The notes: generated from the letters alone by a model not told the origin. DNA of 64,000 nucleotides from Adlercreutzia agrestimuris (GCF_943193125.1 NZ_CALPCX010000005.1:58311-122310), one strand, 5' to 3'. Positions 8,741 through 17,011 are shown, counted from the first letter of the stretch. Translations and numbers: made by a program.

Positions 8741-8767
8741 CGGTGTTTTGGCAGGTCACCAACACCG
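8741..8767 (+). promoter_or_regulatory. 5' leader hairpin of rpmB
   Basis: A perfect 7-bp stem, CGGTGTT (8741-8747) with AACACCG (8761-8767) around a 13-base loop, lies in the predicted rpmB leader 28 bases before the start codon. Ribosomal protein leaders often hold autoregulatory structures; a role here is inferred. Confidence 0.35.
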
Positions 8768-8795
8768 AGATATGACGTATATGGAGTGATGAACA

Positions 8796-8987
8796 ATGTC
8801 GAAGGTTTGTGAAGTTTGTGGCAAAGCACCTGCAGCAGGTCGCAGCATCAGCCACTCGCATCGTGTGACGAACCGTTGGTTTAAGCCCAACATCCAAAAA
8901 GTCACCATCAAGGACAAGAATGGCAACGTTCGCAAAGCCAACGTTTGCACCAAGTGCATGAAGGCTGGCAAAGTAGAGCGCGCTTAG
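8796..8987 (+). CDS. rpmB: 50S ribosomal protein L28
   Basis: A 63-residue ribosomal protein, MSKVCEVCGKAPAAGRSISH, of the zinc-binding type with CxxC at residues 5-8 and a second CTKC near 51-54. The family signature SHSHRVTNRWFKPN is present. It is a single-gene plus-strand unit set between two minus-strand operons, with its own promoter and a strong terminator. Confidence 0.97.
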   Translation: MSKVCEVCGKAPAAGRSISHSHRVTNRWFKPNIQKVTIKDKNGNVRKANVCTKCMKAGKVERA

Positions 8988-9028
8988 TCCTTTCTTGTGC
9001 GTGTCTTTGCATACACGCTCGAAATTCA

Positions 9029-9054
9029 AAGAGCCCCGAGGGGCTCTTTTTTTA
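9029..9054 (+). terminator. Rho-independent terminator of rpmB
   Basis: A GC-rich stem AAAGAGCCCC/GGGGCTCTTT with a short GA-containing loop, followed by eight T. It may also partly stop the facing minus-strand gene, although the T run on that strand is weak. Confidence 0.9.
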
Positions 9055-9087
9055 TTGCAAAACTGTATTCATTACAAACGATACGGC

Positions 9088-9807
9088 TTATGCCAATATC
9101 AACATGCGTTGACAATGAGGACAGGTTACCAGGTTGCCCTGGCGCTTTAGATCAACAAGTCTTCCCTGTTCAATAGGTCTGCGGCAAGCACCACACATGC
9201 TCTCTTGAATTCGCGCAACAGCTACACCACCTGTTCGCTGTGCAGTTTTTTCATATACCTTATGAACCTCTTCAGGAAGTTCTTCAACCAGCGCATTGCG
9301 AAGCGCTTGCTTTTGCGCAAGCGTTTGCTTGATTTTGCCGCCTGCGGCAATAAATCCTTCTGTAGCTTTCGCCTCTTGAGCATTCAAGCTTTCAAGCGCT
9401 TGAGCAACTTGCGCTTGAACTGCTTCAATCTTACTCAGTTCATCAAGCGCCGCCGAAATCTCATTCTCAAGAACAGCTCGACGCTTTGCCACACCATTCA
9501 ATTCTTTGGTGCGAGACTCTACAGAACGATAATCACCTTTCACAGAATCAATTTCATCCTGAATGCGCTTTTGTTTTGCAGCAAGTGCGCTATCTTCATC
9601 ACTGAGCACCGTGCATTGCGCTTCAGCAGTTGCATGCATCGCAGAAATCTGCTCGCTTTTTTGCTCAATTTGCTTCTTTTTAGCACGCGTATCTAAAATA
9701 GTCTTTCGTTGCGGAAGCTCTTCAAGTTGTTTTTGAAGCTGATGAATCTCAATATCGAGCTGCTGTAGTTGCAATAAAACACCAAGTACTCGTGCGTCTA
9801 CTTGCAT
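9088..9807 (-). CDS. CT398-like coiled-coil zinc-ribbon protein
   Basis: A 239-residue protein with a long N-terminal coiled coil (about residues 8-175, rich in Gln, Lys, Glu) and a C-terminal C4 zinc ribbon (CGACRRPI and, near residue 229, CPHCQRML). This is the family of Chlamydia CT398 and actinobacterial proteins encoded next to Nif3; the function is poorly known and may involve transcription or secretion. It lies 9 bases after the Nif3 gene, which supports the identification. Confidence 0.87.
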   Translation of the reverse strand: MQVDARVLGVLLQLQQLDIEIHQLQKQLEELPQRKTILDTRAKKKQIEQKSEQISAMHATAEAQCTVLSDEDSALAAKQKRIQDEIDSVKGDYRSVESRTKELNGVAKRRAVLENEISAALDELSKIEAVQAQVAQALESLNAQEAKATEGFIAAGGKIKQTLAQKQALRNALVEELPEEVHKVYEKTAQRTGGVAVARIQESMCGACRRPIEQGRLVDLKRQGNLVTCPHCQRMLILA

Positions 9808-9816
9808 AATTGTTCC

Positions 9817-10725
9817 TTACACGCGAACCGTTTCTGGATAAGTCCAATTATTCCTCTGGTCAATAATAAGTACTTGACCATCACTAAAGCCAAGAGATTC
9901 AACGGTAGCAGCCAAAACAGTTGCAAGCGGCAACTCTGAAGAATCATGTCCAATTTCTATAATATCAAGACCAGCTTGAGAAAGAGCAAGTGCATCATGG
10001 TATTTCACTTCGCCACAAATTACACAATCTGCTTGCTGGGCACGCGCAACCTGACCCACCTCTCCAAGCGATCCTGTGCATGTTACCACTCGTTCAAGTG
10101 TGCGCGAAATATCACCCCAAACACGAGGCGCACGGCCGAATACCGACGTACAGCGAGCAGCAAGTTGACCAAGCGTGAGAGGCGATCCCTCAAATGAACA
10201 AACCTGACCATATCCCTTCCCTGCCGTATCGGGAAGAGGCACACAGACACGCTCAAAGCGCAACCCCAGCATCCCTGGAAGCACTCGTTGCGCTTTAGTG
10301 CTCACATCAAGGCAGGTATGAAAGGACATAACTGCAACACCACGCGAAATGGCCGCCCAAACACCCGCACCCTCATTTGCCGCAACAGAGGAAGCGGGGG
10401 CAAATGTTGCAGGTGGCTGAAGATAAAGCGGGTGATGCGTAACTAACACATTGGCACCGGCATCTGCGGCAGCCTCAATGGCATCAACCGTTGGGTCAAG
10501 CGCAACAGCAACACCCTCCACCAATCGCGCAGGATCTCCAACGCTCAAACCTGAGCGATCCCACGCCTCTCCATCGGCAAGGGGAAACTCGGCTATTAAA
10601 GCCGCCTCAAGAGCACCCACAGTCATAGTAACCGACGGTTTTGATAGAGAACCTTTTGCAATTTTTGCCAACGTATCTTGCCCTGTTTGCGAAGGTTGAG
10701 GGGTATATGCTGATGATGAATCCAT
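9817..10725 (-). CDS. Nif3-like dinuclear metal centre protein
   Basis: About 302 residues of the Nif3/YqfO family, toroidal hexamers with two metals per subunit and an uncertain role (once annotated GTP cyclohydrolase type 2). Diagnostic VTHHPLYLQ and late IEIGHDSSELP give the metal-binding His residues. The frame could open 9 bases earlier with GTG or ATG codons, but the ATG at 10723-10725 has AAGGAG at the best distance. The N-terminal 35 residues (Ser, Gln, Thr rich) are not part of the conserved fold. Confidence 0.9.
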   Translation of the reverse strand: MDSSSAYTPQPSQTGQDTLAKIAKGSLSKPSVTMTVGALEAALIAEFPLADGEAWDRSGLSVGDPARLVEGVAVALDPTVDAIEAAADAGANVLVTHHPLYLQPPATFAPASSVAANEGAGVWAAISRGVAVMSFHTCLDVSTKAQRVLPGMLGLRFERVCVPLPDTAGKGYGQVCSFEGSPLTLGQLAARCTSVFGRAPRVWGDISRTLERVVTCTGSLGEVGQVARAQQADCVICGEVKYHDALALSQAGLDIIEIGHDSSELPLATVLAATVESLGFSDGQVLIIDQRNNWTYPETVRV

Positions 10726-10769
10726 ACTCATCACTCCTTATGCTTAAGCCTGCAAAGCCACTCTACACT

Positions 10770-11579
10770 TTACGCGATAGTTATGTGGCGTCTATCCCCA
10801 TCCGCTGTCGGCACCGTTACTGTTTGGTAACCTGCTTGCAGCAGCAACTGATACGCCTGCTCAATACCACGGGCAACATTGCCAGGTGTATGTGCGTCAG
10901 TACCCACTGTGCACTCCACACCAGCACGACAGAAAGCTCGCAACAAATCAGGAGCAGGAAACATTTCAGCGCAGGCATAATGAGCACCTGATGTATTTAC
11001 TTCAATCATGCGACCAGAAGAAGCACACGCTTCAGCTGCTTGTTCATAAAGCGGCATCAAATCAAATGATGGGTAAATGCCAAACTTTTTCGCTAAATCT
11101 GGATGCGCCATTATCTGAAAAGGGGCATCAGAAACAACCGCCTCACACCAGATCTCAAAATAGCGACGCCAAATAGCATCAGGGCCAACCTCATCCCAGC
11201 GACCACGTTCAGCAGGATCGTCAAAAGCCCATCCGTCTACGAAATGAACCGAACCCAAAACAACATCAAAGGGAGCGAAATCGGCAGGATCTAAGACGCG
11301 GTCTTCAAAGTCTCCCAACCAATCAAGTTCAGTACCACAAAGTATTTCAATATCTGGATGCTTCTTTTGAGCCTGTTTAATCTCAGCCAAATAATGTGGC
11401 ATGTTCTCAGTACGCATCGACAAATATTGCTCAGGATCCATTGCTTTTGACAAGGGAAAATGTTCTGTTATTGCCAATGTGGTAATTCCAGCCGCCTTTG
11501 CGGCGCACACCAACTGCTCAACACTGCCTTCGCCATGATTTGTAAAGTTGGTGTGGGTATGTGTAGTAATGAGTTCCAT
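10770..11579 (-). CDS. PHP-domain histidinol-phosphatase-like phosphoesterase
   Basis: A 269-residue PHP family metal-dependent phosphoesterase resembling the HisK/HisJ type. Motifs: THTHTNFTNHGEGS at the N-terminus, ITEHFPLS, GTELDW, GSVHF, MAHPDLAK and GTDAHTPGNV, which provide the trinuclear metal-site His and Asp. No his genes lie nearby, so the true substrate may differ. The start at 11577-11579 has GGGAG upstream and overlaps the end of the cysteine desulfurase gene; the longer frame to 11600 is unlikely. Confidence 0.85.
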   Translation of the reverse strand: MELITTHTHTNFTNHGEGSVEQLVCAAKAAGITTLAITEHFPLSKAMDPEQYLSMRTENMPHYLAEIKQAQKKHPDIEILCGTELDWLGDFEDRVLDPADFAPFDVVLGSVHFVDGWAFDDPAERGRWDEVGPDAIWRRYFEIWCEAVVSDAPFQIMAHPDLAKKFGIYPSFDLMPLYEQAAEACASSGRMIEVNTSGAHYACAEMFPAPDLLRAFCRAGVECTVGTDAHTPGNVARGIEQAYQLLLQAGYQTVTVPTADGDRRHITIA

Positions 11580-11584
11580 AAATG

Positions 11585-12793
11585 CTACTCCCAGGTACAT
11601 GCCTTTTTAAATGCGTCAACAAAACGATGAACATCATCTTGGGTAGTATATCTACCCATAGAGATACGTAACGCCTCACGCGCCCGATCAGTAGACACGC
11701 CCATGGCTTTGAGTACGTGAGAAGGCTCAAGGGAAAGGGACGAACAAGCCGAGCCACCCGATACACCAAAACCAAGCATATCAAGGCGCAAAATGAGCGT
11801 CTCGCTCTCAAGACCCTTCACCAACACATGCACAATATTTGGCAAAAAGTCAAAGCTTCCCGGATCCACCTCAACGGTTGCATCCACACCATCAAGTTGA
11901 GTTAATTCTGCGTACAGATAATCTCTTAACTGCCTCAAGCGTGCCGCTTCTTGTTCTTGAAGAGATTGCGCGTCAAACACAGCAGTTGCACATCCCACTG
12001 CACCTGCAACATTTTGCGTACCAGAACGCATGCCCGATTCTTGACCACCACCGAGCAGGTAGGGCTCAAAAGAAGTACGCGCCTTGAGATAAAGTACGCC
12101 AACCCCTTTAGGTCCACCCACTTTATGCGCAGAAAATGATGCAGCATCAACCCCCCACTCGCCTACATCAACAGGCGCTTTGCCAAGCGCTTGCACTGCG
12201 TCCGTATGAAAGAGCGCTCCGTGATCATGAGATACTTGAGCAAGTTGAGCAATTGGCTGAATGCTGCCTACTTCACTATTTGCAGCTTGCACTGACACAA
12301 GCACAGTATCGACGCAAAGCGCTTCCTCCAAAGCTCGCACCTCAACAAACCCTTGTGCATTAACCTCAAGACGGGATACACGAAATCCGAGCGATTCAAG
12401 TTTTTTTGCAGGAGCCAAAATAGCATCATGCTCTATTGCCGAAACGATAATGTGAGGCTTTTCGGGAAGTGCGCCCTTAAGACGCAGCACTTCGCGTGCT
12501 CCTTGCGCAAGCCCAATAAGCGCACTATCATCTGCCTCCGTAGCACCAGAAGTAAAGATAATTTCAGTGGGTCTCGCAGCTCCCAGCGCTTTCGCGACTG
12601 TTTTTCGCGCAGCTTCAAGTGCAGCAAAAGCGCTACGACCAGGAGTGTGAAGAGAATTTGCGTTAGCATTCACCAAAATAGTATCTCTTCCGCCCACCTG
12701 ATAAGGCGCCATTGCTGCTGCCACCTCTTCGGTAAGTGGTGCTGTTGCAGCATAGTCTAAATATACATACGTATCATCACAGGTAAAACTCAT
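11585..12793 (-). CDS. Cysteine desulfurase (NifS/IscS family)
   Basis: A 402-residue PLP enzyme that removes sulfur from cysteine for Fe-S cluster and tRNA thiolation pathways. Seen: YLDYAATAPL start, FTSGATEADDSAL, SAIEHDAI, the PLP lysine in SFSAHKVGGPKGVG, the RSGTQN motif, and the catalytic Cys in GGSACSS near residue 355. No scaffold gene such as iscU lies beside it. It is 28 bases downstream of rpe in a five-gene minus-strand run. Confidence 0.95.
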   Translation of the reverse strand: MSFTCDDTYVYLDYAATAPLTEEVAAAMAPYQVGGRDTILVNANANSLHTPGRSAFAALEAARKTVAKALGAARPTEIIFTSGATEADDSALIGLAQGAREVLRLKGALPEKPHIIVSAIEHDAILAPAKKLESLGFRVSRLEVNAQGFVEVRALEEALCVDTVLVSVQAANSEVGSIQPIAQLAQVSHDHGALFHTDAVQALGKAPVDVGEWGVDAASFSAHKVGGPKGVGVLYLKARTSFEPYLLGGGQESGMRSGTQNVAGAVGCATAVFDAQSLQEQEAARLRQLRDYLYAELTQLDGVDATVEVDPGSFDFLPNIVHVLVKGLESETLILRLDMLGFGVSGGSACSSLSLEPSHVLKAMGVSTDRAREALRISMGRYTTQDDVHRFVDAFKKACTWE

Positions 12794-12821
12794 AATTCCT
12801 TCTTAGCGTTTCGGGATGCTT

Positions 12822-13514
12822 CTACGCATCAAGGGCAGGCTGCGCCTCGTTTGCAATTCGCTCAATCTCTTTAAGCGCACAAGCTGGATCAGGCGCTCCA
12901 CATACCGCGTTTCCACACACAATCACATCAGCACCTTGAGCGCACACTTTTCCGACGGTCTGGGTATTCATACCACCATCAACTTCAATCAGCGGTGAAG
13001 CGTTATGAGCTTTTGCCATAGCTACAACGCTGGCCACGCGATCATCGCTTCCTTCTATGTAGCTTTGACCTGAAAAGCCGGGTTCTACACTCATAACTAA
13101 AACCATATCAACCTTATCAATGACAGGTTCAAGCACCTCAAGCGACGTTGAAGGCTTTACACTCACACCCGCTTTTGCGCCAGCAGCATGAATCTGATCA
13201 ATGATTTCTACCAGCTGATCTTCGTCCGCAACTTCAGCATGCACCGTTACAATATCTGCACCTGCATCTAAATACCAAGGGAGTTGTTTTTGCGGGTTTT
13301 CAATCATGAGATGCACATCAAGCGGTACATCGGTCACGCCTTTGAGCTGCTTGATGACAGGCACCCCCATGGTGAGATTGTTGACAAAATGGCCATCCAT
13401 AACATCCACATGGATAAACCCAGCACCTCCTTTATCAATGCGCTCAATATCACGCGCTAAGTGCATAAAGTCAGCTGAAAGAATTGAAGGTGCAATTTTG
13501 ACCGGTTCAAACAT
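12822..13514 (-). CDS. rpe: Ribulose-phosphate 3-epimerase
   Basis: A 230-residue TIM-barrel epimerase of the pentose phosphate pathway interconverting ribulose-5-phosphate and xylulose-5-phosphate. It begins MFEPVKIAPSILSADF and contains FIHVDVMDGHFVNN, DVHLMIENP, MSVEPGFSGQ and EVDGGMNTQT, all family motifs with the metal-binding His and Asp residues. The start at 13512-13514 has AAGGAG 7 bases upstream; an earlier start at 13550 is not supported. It opens the operon rpe, cysteine desulfurase, PHP, nif3, zinc ribbon. Confidence 0.96.
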   Translation of the reverse strand: MFEPVKIAPSILSADFMHLARDIERIDKGGAGFIHVDVMDGHFVNNLTMGVPVIKQLKGVTDVPLDVHLMIENPQKQLPWYLDAGADIVTVHAEVADEDQLVEIIDQIHAAGAKAGVSVKPSTSLEVLEPVIDKVDMVLVMSVEPGFSGQSYIEGSDDRVASVVAMAKAHNASPLIEVDGGMNTQTVGKVCAQGADVIVCGNAVCGAPDPACALKEIERIANEAQPALDA

Positions 13515-13613
13515 GGGCGGACTCCTTGAAGATGTGCATAAAACCTGCACGTATAGCTAATACGTATCTGCATTATAATAAACAAACACCTTTCCACGAG
13601 ATCAAGGAGCGAT

Positions 13614-14096
13614 ATGCAGCGCACAAATCGCACGTTTTTTACGTATCAGACACCTCGCGGAATGATCACACTCGAAAGTGATGGCTCAGCCCTTACTCGT
13701 GTGGTTTTCGGGCAACAAGTTTTAAACGGTATCAAAAAACCTACCGAACTCACCAATCAAGCCGCCACTGAACTGCAAGAATACTTCGCAGGCAAACGCT
13801 TTGCGTTTTCTGTTCCCCTCAATCCTGAAGGTACTCCCTTTCAAAAAGTTGTATGGGAAGCACTTTTAACAATTCCATATGGCGAAACAAGAACATACAA
13901 GCAAATTGCCGAACAAATTGGTCATCCTCAATCTTACCGCGCCGTTGGTGGTGCAAATAACAAAAACCCGTTGCCAATCTTTATACCGTGCCATCGCGTT
14001 ATCGGAACCGATGGTTCGCTTACAGGTTATGCCTCTGGAACAAAAATCAAAGAAGGGCTGCTGCTCCTTGAGCAACACCCCCACAAAAACGAATAG
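13614..14096 (+). CDS. ogt: Methylated-DNA-[protein]-cysteine S-methyltransferase
   Basis: A 160-residue suicide DNA repair protein that removes alkyl groups from O6-alkylguanine. The C-terminal half has GTPFQKVVWEALLTIPYGET, TYKQIAEQIGHPQ.YRAVG and the active-site IPCHRVIG followed by GYASG. The Cys in PCHR accepts the alkyl group. The divergent gap to rpe has a TATAAT at 13574-13579. The ATG follows AAGGAGCG. Confidence 0.95.
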   Translation: MQRTNRTFFTYQTPRGMITLESDGSALTRVVFGQQVLNGIKKPTELTNQAATELQEYFAGKRFAFSVPLNPEGTPFQKVVWEALLTIPYGETRTYKQIAEQIGHPQSYRAVGGANNKNPLPIFIPCHRVIGTDGSLTGYASGTKIKEGLLLLEQHPHKNE

Positions 14097-14146
14097 GCAA
14101 CAGACGTCAAGCTACATACCCTTTAGCGTACGAAGTTGAGATTTTT

Positions 14147-16162
14147 ATGAACGTTTATACTGCAGATATCTTAAGCGGTCTTGAAACCTTTCCTTTTGTA
14201 GCCGCGCTTATCACCCTTCCATATATGATTTATCAATATCGTAAGTATGGTTCAATCCCAGCACTTCATACGCTTGTTGTATATTCTTTTGTACTCTATA
14301 TGCTTATTGCCTATTTCATGGTGATACTGCCACTTCCTGCAGACCATAACGCCTATGTAGCCTATGCTGCCCACCCCCAATTGCAGCCATTTCACACGCT
14401 TCAACTTATTTTGGCCGCACAACCGCTCGTTCCAAGCGATCCCTCTACTTGGATTGCATGGCTCAAATCTCCCGACATCTATGAAGCATTCTTCAATGTT
14501 TTGCTTCTTGTTCCCTTGGGCGTTTATCTTCGTTATTACTTCCGACGCAACTTCATCCAAACATTTCTGATTGGATTGAGCACGACGCTCTTTTTTGAGC
14601 TCTCGCAGCTTACCGGTCTATGGGGTCTCTATGCACATCCCTATCGGCTTTTCGATGTTGACGACTTGATTCTCAACACCTTAGGAGCGATTGTGGGCTA
14701 CCTTGTTGCCGGACCGCTCCTTCGAATCCTTCCAAATATTCGCCTTATGAATGAACAAGCACGTATTGCTGGTATGCGCGCATCGGCCACCAAACGTTTC
14801 ATTTCTTTTGCGCTTGATTGTTTGTTCTATCTTCTTTTTGTAGTAGTTCTTGGTGCGGGATACCTTGCAGTCTTTCCCAGCGAGGCTGTGTTTTTAACGC
14901 AGCCAGCCACTGACGTCATCGCATACATACAACACATGCCTCTTACGGCGCTCTTCGTGATTTCGCTTATTGGTTTTGCGGTGGTATTCGTTGTGGTTCC
15001 AAGCATAAGTAAAGGTCAAACACTCGGTCAAAAGATCTTGCATCTCATTACGGTTCAATCCGACGCCACACCTGCCCACGCAGGTCAATACACCCTGCGT
15101 TATCTCACCTTATTTGCACCGTTTTTTGTACTGCTGTTTTTGCTCTGTTCGCCAACGTTTCCCTTTGCCGCCACCTCAGAAGCAAGCCGGCTTGCCGCAT
15201 TTGTGGAGCAACATTACAAACAGCTCATTATCTGCTGGCTTATTTGTTTTGGAATTTGGGCAATAAGCCTGCTTATTCGTGCCGTCCGTGCGAAAGCGAA
15301 AAATATTCCCTTCACCCTCATAAGTGGTCTTGTCTCCAACACGCGCGTCATGACTTGCGCAGGCGTTGAACAGCTTCGCGCACAAGCTGTCATTCTTGAT
15401 GTAGCGCAGGTGCAAGCTCTTGAAGCAACTATCGCAGCATCTGGCATTTCCCTTGAAACACTCATGCGTCACGCAGGTGAAGCGCTTGCTCAAGATGTGC
15501 ATCACAACGTTGCCGAAGGTGGTCGTGTCGTTATTTTTGCAGGAATGGGAAACAATGGCGGAGATGGCTGGGTGTGCGGTCTTGAACTAGCGCGCATGGG
15601 ATATCAGGTAACGCTTATAACGCCTGATCTTGCCGAGCACATAAAAGCCCAACCAGCTTGTGACGTTGCGCTTTCGGTGTTTAGCGATGCCGCCCGCGAA
15701 TCATTGCCACTCACCATTCTTGTAGATCCGAGCAATCAATTAATTGTCGAAAAGCTCCAAGAGTGTGATGCCGTCGTTGATGCTATGCTGGGTACAGGTT
15801 TTTCAGGTACAAAAGTTCGCGAACCACAAAGTACTTGGATTACTCTTTGCAATGCTCGTCGATTTGCCGGCAAGCGCTTTGGTCGACATATGCGTGCTCC
15901 AAATTGGTACTCGCCTCTGCGCATGCGTCGCACGCAAGACGCACCCTATGCGGTAGCGGCCGATATCCCATCAGGTCTTTCGGCTCAAACGGGCACCTCT
16001 GCCACACCAAGTTTTGCTGCTGATACCACAATTACCATGTTAGTTAACAAGCCTGGCCTTACGCGCAAAAAAACTCAAGCATGGATAGGACGCCTTGAAG
16101 TAGATTCGCTCATTGACTTATCTCCGTTCCTTGAAGAGTCGCATGCTCAAAACGAAGACTAA
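14147..16162 (+). CDS. VanZ-RDD membrane protein fused to NAD(P)HX epimerase domain
   Basis: One uninterrupted 671-residue frame joins three domains. Residues about 15-195 are VanZ-like: four or five membrane spans, FFNVLLLVPLGVYLR at 115-129 and RLFDVDDLILNTLGA at 167-181. Residues about 212-385 are an RDD domain (KRFISFALDCL; GQTLGQKILHLITV at 290-303). Residues about 403-665 match the YjeF N-terminal NAD(P)HX epimerase fold: AGMGNNGGDG at 465-474, DAMLGTGFSG at 545-554 and ADIPSGLSAQTG at 605-616. The epimerase repairs hydrated NAD(P)H; no dehydratase domain follows. A basic stretch of about 30 residues (570-600) interrupts the epimerase fold. An internal ATG at 15350 lacks a ribosome site, so a true fusion is more likely than two genes. 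Confidence 0.85.
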   Translation: MNVYTADILSGLETFPFVAALITLPYMIYQYRKYGSIPALHTLVVYSFVLYMLIAYFMVILPLPADHNAYVAYAAHPQLQPFHTLQLILAAQPLVPSDPSTWIAWLKSPDIYEAFFNVLLLVPLGVYLRYYFRRNFIQTFLIGLSTTLFFELSQLTGLWGLYAHPYRLFDVDDLILNTLGAIVGYLVAGPLLRILPNIRLMNEQARIAGMRASATKRFISFALDCLFYLLFVVVLGAGYLAVFPSEAVFLTQPATDVIAYIQHMPLTALFVISLIGFAVVFVVVPSISKGQTLGQKILHLITVQSDATPAHAGQYTLRYLTLFAPFFVLLFLLCSPTFPFAATSEASRLAAFVEQHYKQLIICWLICFGIWAISLLIRAVRAKAKNIPFTLISGLVSNTRVMTCAGVEQLRAQAVILDVAQVQALEATIAASGISLETLMRHAGEALAQDVHHNVAEGGRVVIFAGMGNNGGDGWVCGLELARMGYQVTLITPDLAEHIKAQPACDVALSVFSDAARESLPLTILVDPSNQLIVEKLQECDAVVDAMLGTGFSGTKVREPQSTWITLCNARRFAGKRFGRHMRAPNWYSPLRMRRTQDAPYAVAADIPSGLSAQTGTSATPSFAADTTITMLVNKPGLTRKKTQAWIGRLEVDSLIDLSPFLEESHAQNED

Positions 16163-16629
16163 GAACGCAAAAAGTAAAACGCCGCAAGAGAGCCATCATC
16201 GAAGAAGCTTATGCGAAACTCTCCTTCGCCATGTTCAAAAGTTGCCTGCGTAATATCAGTGACATAAGAACGACCGTTGCTTGTTCCATTAAGATACTGC
16301 GTTGTCCCGCTTCCGGTATAGGCACCAAGCTCGTCTTGAGTGGTAGAGAGGTTTTCGCTGAGCTGCTCAGCTGTAACCGAACCATCGGCATAACGGCTGG
16401 CAATAGCTTCATAATCGCGCGCGTTAAAATCATCAATTACTTCTTGGGTCCACGTTTGAATCTTTTCCTGCTCAGCCCAACTAGGAAGTCCCTCTTCCAC
16501 CGCCTTATCTGACTGCGAACATGTTTGCAAAGAACCACCTACGACAAGCAATATCGCAAATACCACAATGACGATCAAGATAATGCGATGGGTAGCATTA
16601 TCTGCCCTTTTCCGTTTAGACGTAATCAT
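16159..16629 (-). CDS. Membrane-anchored hypothetical protein
   Basis: A 156-residue protein, function unknown. A basic N-terminus (MITSKRKRADNATHR) is followed by one hydrophobic segment (IILIVIVVFAILLVVGG) and then a roughly 120-residue soluble part that resembles small DUF3887/SnoaL-like extracellular domains (WAEQEKIQTWTQEVIDDFNARDYEAIASRYADG). The motif QTCSQS after the helix could be read as a lipobox but lacks the usual Leu-Ala/Gly-Cys. The start at 16627-16629 has GAGGAG upstream; a -10 like TATACT lies at 16706-16711 on the same strand. Its last 4 bases overlap the stop of the VanZ fusion gene. Confidence 0.7.
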   Translation of the reverse strand: MITSKRKRADNATHRIILIVIVVFAILLVVGGSLQTCSQSDKAVEEGLPSWAEQEKIQTWTQEVIDDFNARDYEAIASRYADGSVTAEQLSENLSTTQDELGAYTGSGTTQYLNGTSNGRSYVTDITQATFEHGEGEFRISFFDDGSLAAFYFLRS

Positions 16630-16763
16630 ATAAAGCTCCTCAACTTGGGTTGCGCGATACTGACATACACCATTGATGACACCTAAAGTTATATAGGATG
16701 CTCTTAGTATATAAATGAGTTGCCCTCTCAACTTCGACATCGCTTTTGTGTGAAGAAACCGAC

Positions 16764-16796
16764 AAAATAAAAACCCCTTCTTCAGTGGGGGTTTTG
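16764..16796 (-). terminator. Terminator ending the putative small RNA
   Basis: On the minus strand AAAACCCC(C) pairs with GGGGTTTT around ACTGAAGAA, followed by TTTTTATTTT. It is a good intrinsic terminator with no protein gene immediately upstream on that strand. Confidence 0.75.
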
Positions 16797-16937
16797 AAAA
16801 AGGGGTTTAGTTTAAGCAATACGCATGAGAGGAGAAGGGGAAAGATGCGCATGCCAATTGGTTCGTCTGAGGTTTGAGAGGAGAGGGGGATCACACGAGA
16901 GAGGACGAACCGCGGGTTGATTTGTTAAGGTGCTTGC
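16764..16937 (-). ncRNA. Putative small RNA with two CU-rich-loop hairpins
   Basis: An orphan transcription unit is visible on the minus strand. A promoter (TTGTAC 16966-16971, 17 bases, TACATA 16943-16948) lies just downstream of the gpsA terminator. The predicted RNA of about 170 nt has hairpin A (8-bp perfect stem 16904-16911/16860-16867) whose loop contains GAUCCCCCUCUCCUCUC, and hairpin B (imperfect stem 16845-16854/16816-16826) whose loop contains UUUCCCCUUCUCCUCUC. A terminator hairpin with a U-rich tail ends it. The repeated loop sequence is complementary to purine-rich Shine-Dalgarno sites. The layout recalls actinobacterial 6C RNA and Firmicutes LhrC/csRNA regulators, but identity with them is not shown. 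No credible ORF fills the region. Confidence 0.55.
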
Positions 16938-16978
16938 AAGCTTATGTATCGCCTGCTTGCACCATGTACAATACGCGA

Positions 16979-17011
16979 AGAAAAGAGCCCAAACAAGACA
17001 TTTGGGCTCTT
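16979..17011 (-). terminator. Terminator of the gpsA operon
   Basis: An 11-bp perfect stem, AAGAGCCCAAA (16983-16993) with TTTGGGCTCTT (17001-17011), loop of 7, followed on the minus strand by TTTTCTT. It closes the long minus-strand operon ending with gpsA and isolates the small RNA downstream. Confidence 0.85.

Noticed and set aside
16640..16894. An 84-codon frame on the minus strand inside the putative small RNA
   Set aside because: It reads through the terminator hairpin and both RNA hairpins, shows no family pattern and has no good ribosome site; the region fits an RNA better.
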